From positions 124,001-188,000 of the forward strand of contig JACJZI010000005.1 in NCBI GenBank assembly GCA_020635655.1: 64,000 nt of DNA, in the 5' to 3' direction. The DNA comes from Flavobacteriales bacterium. GTDB taxonomy: Bacteria; Bacteroidota; Bacteroidia; Flavobacteriales_F; PHOS-HE28. The translations under genes and the position numbers were made by a program. This document shows, piece by piece, positions 63,928 through 64,000 of this stretch; the first letter of the stretch is position 1, and each line of letters opens with the position of its first letter. The notes under the pieces are model-generated. The model saw only the letters and a list, made by a program, of their open reading frames with translations, was not told the origin of the DNA and made no database searches.

Positions 63928-64000
63928 GGGAGCTGCCAATCGATGGGTGCCTCGCCACGGGCCAGCAGGATCTCGTTGACCAGATGGAAGTGGCCGCATC
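63924..64000 (-). CDS. 3' end of an unidentified gene
   Basis: Reading into the Omp85 gene, an open frame ends CGHFHLVNEILLARGEA..., followed by a TGA (63924-63926) that overlaps the Omp85 ATG (ATGA). Only 24 codons are visible, too few to name the product. The four-base overlap is the same coupling seen at several other gene pairs in this window. Confidence 0.5.
   Translation of the reverse strand, partial: CGHFHLVNEILLARGEAPIDWQLP

Overview
The window looks like chromosome from a high-GC member of the Bacteroidota, most likely the Flavobacteriales. The signs are promoter elements of the TAnnTTTG type, type IX secretion (T9SS) sorting domains, SprB-repeat and PorP/SprF proteins, a GWxTD lipoprotein, a DUF4290-murA pair, a DnaJ with only one zinc centre, the order rplQ-carA-eno, and fusA without an adjacent tuf. 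The order-level assignment is inference from gene content; no rRNA is present. Coding density is very high and no gene-free stretch exceeds 300 bases.

Left part (1-23200). A DUF2797 gene cut by the window edge is followed by sppA, an overlapping folK-deoxynucleoside kinase pair, a TPR/OmpA-like lipoprotein, a SIMPL protein, an outer-membrane barrel, a TrmH-type methyltransferase and mutS. Then come tRNA-Gly(GCC), tRNA-Leu(UAA) and a GluQ-type synthetase that starts almost at the end of the tRNA. Next are grpE-dnaJ, two TlpA-like thioredoxins, DUF4290-murA, a UvrD/PcrA helicase, another outer-membrane protein, and carA-eno.

Middle (23225-41205). One uninterrupted minus-strand operon merges str, S10, spc and alpha: rpsL, rpsG, fusA, rpsJ through rplO, secY, map, infA, rpmJ, rpsM, rpsK, rpsD, rpoA, rplQ. 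A TAnnTTTG promoter lies upstream of rpsL, and a 38-bp perfect palindrome closes the operon. The rpmJ gene is only 38 codons long.

Right part (41286-64000). A T9SS-exported M1 aminopeptidase is divergent from a helical-repeat protein of unknown function. The most distinctive locus follows on the minus strand: a small secreted protein, a 3166-residue adhesin with about 32 SprB-type repeats and a type-B T9SS sorting domain, a PorP/SprF partner, and a PorE-like TPR/beta-propeller/OmpA lipoprotein. Together they look like a self-contained surface-adhesin display module. After it come rlmB, a GWxTD lipoprotein, rmuC, an L,D-transpeptidase, a POTRA/Omp85-like barrel and the end of one more gene.

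A recurring signal is TAnnTTTG or TAnnTTCG placed only 6-8 bases before a start codon (folK, pcrA, a barrel gene, carA, rmuC), which suggests leaderless transcription. Start codons were re-chosen where the longest open frame ran into a neighbouring gene, an RNA or a promoter.
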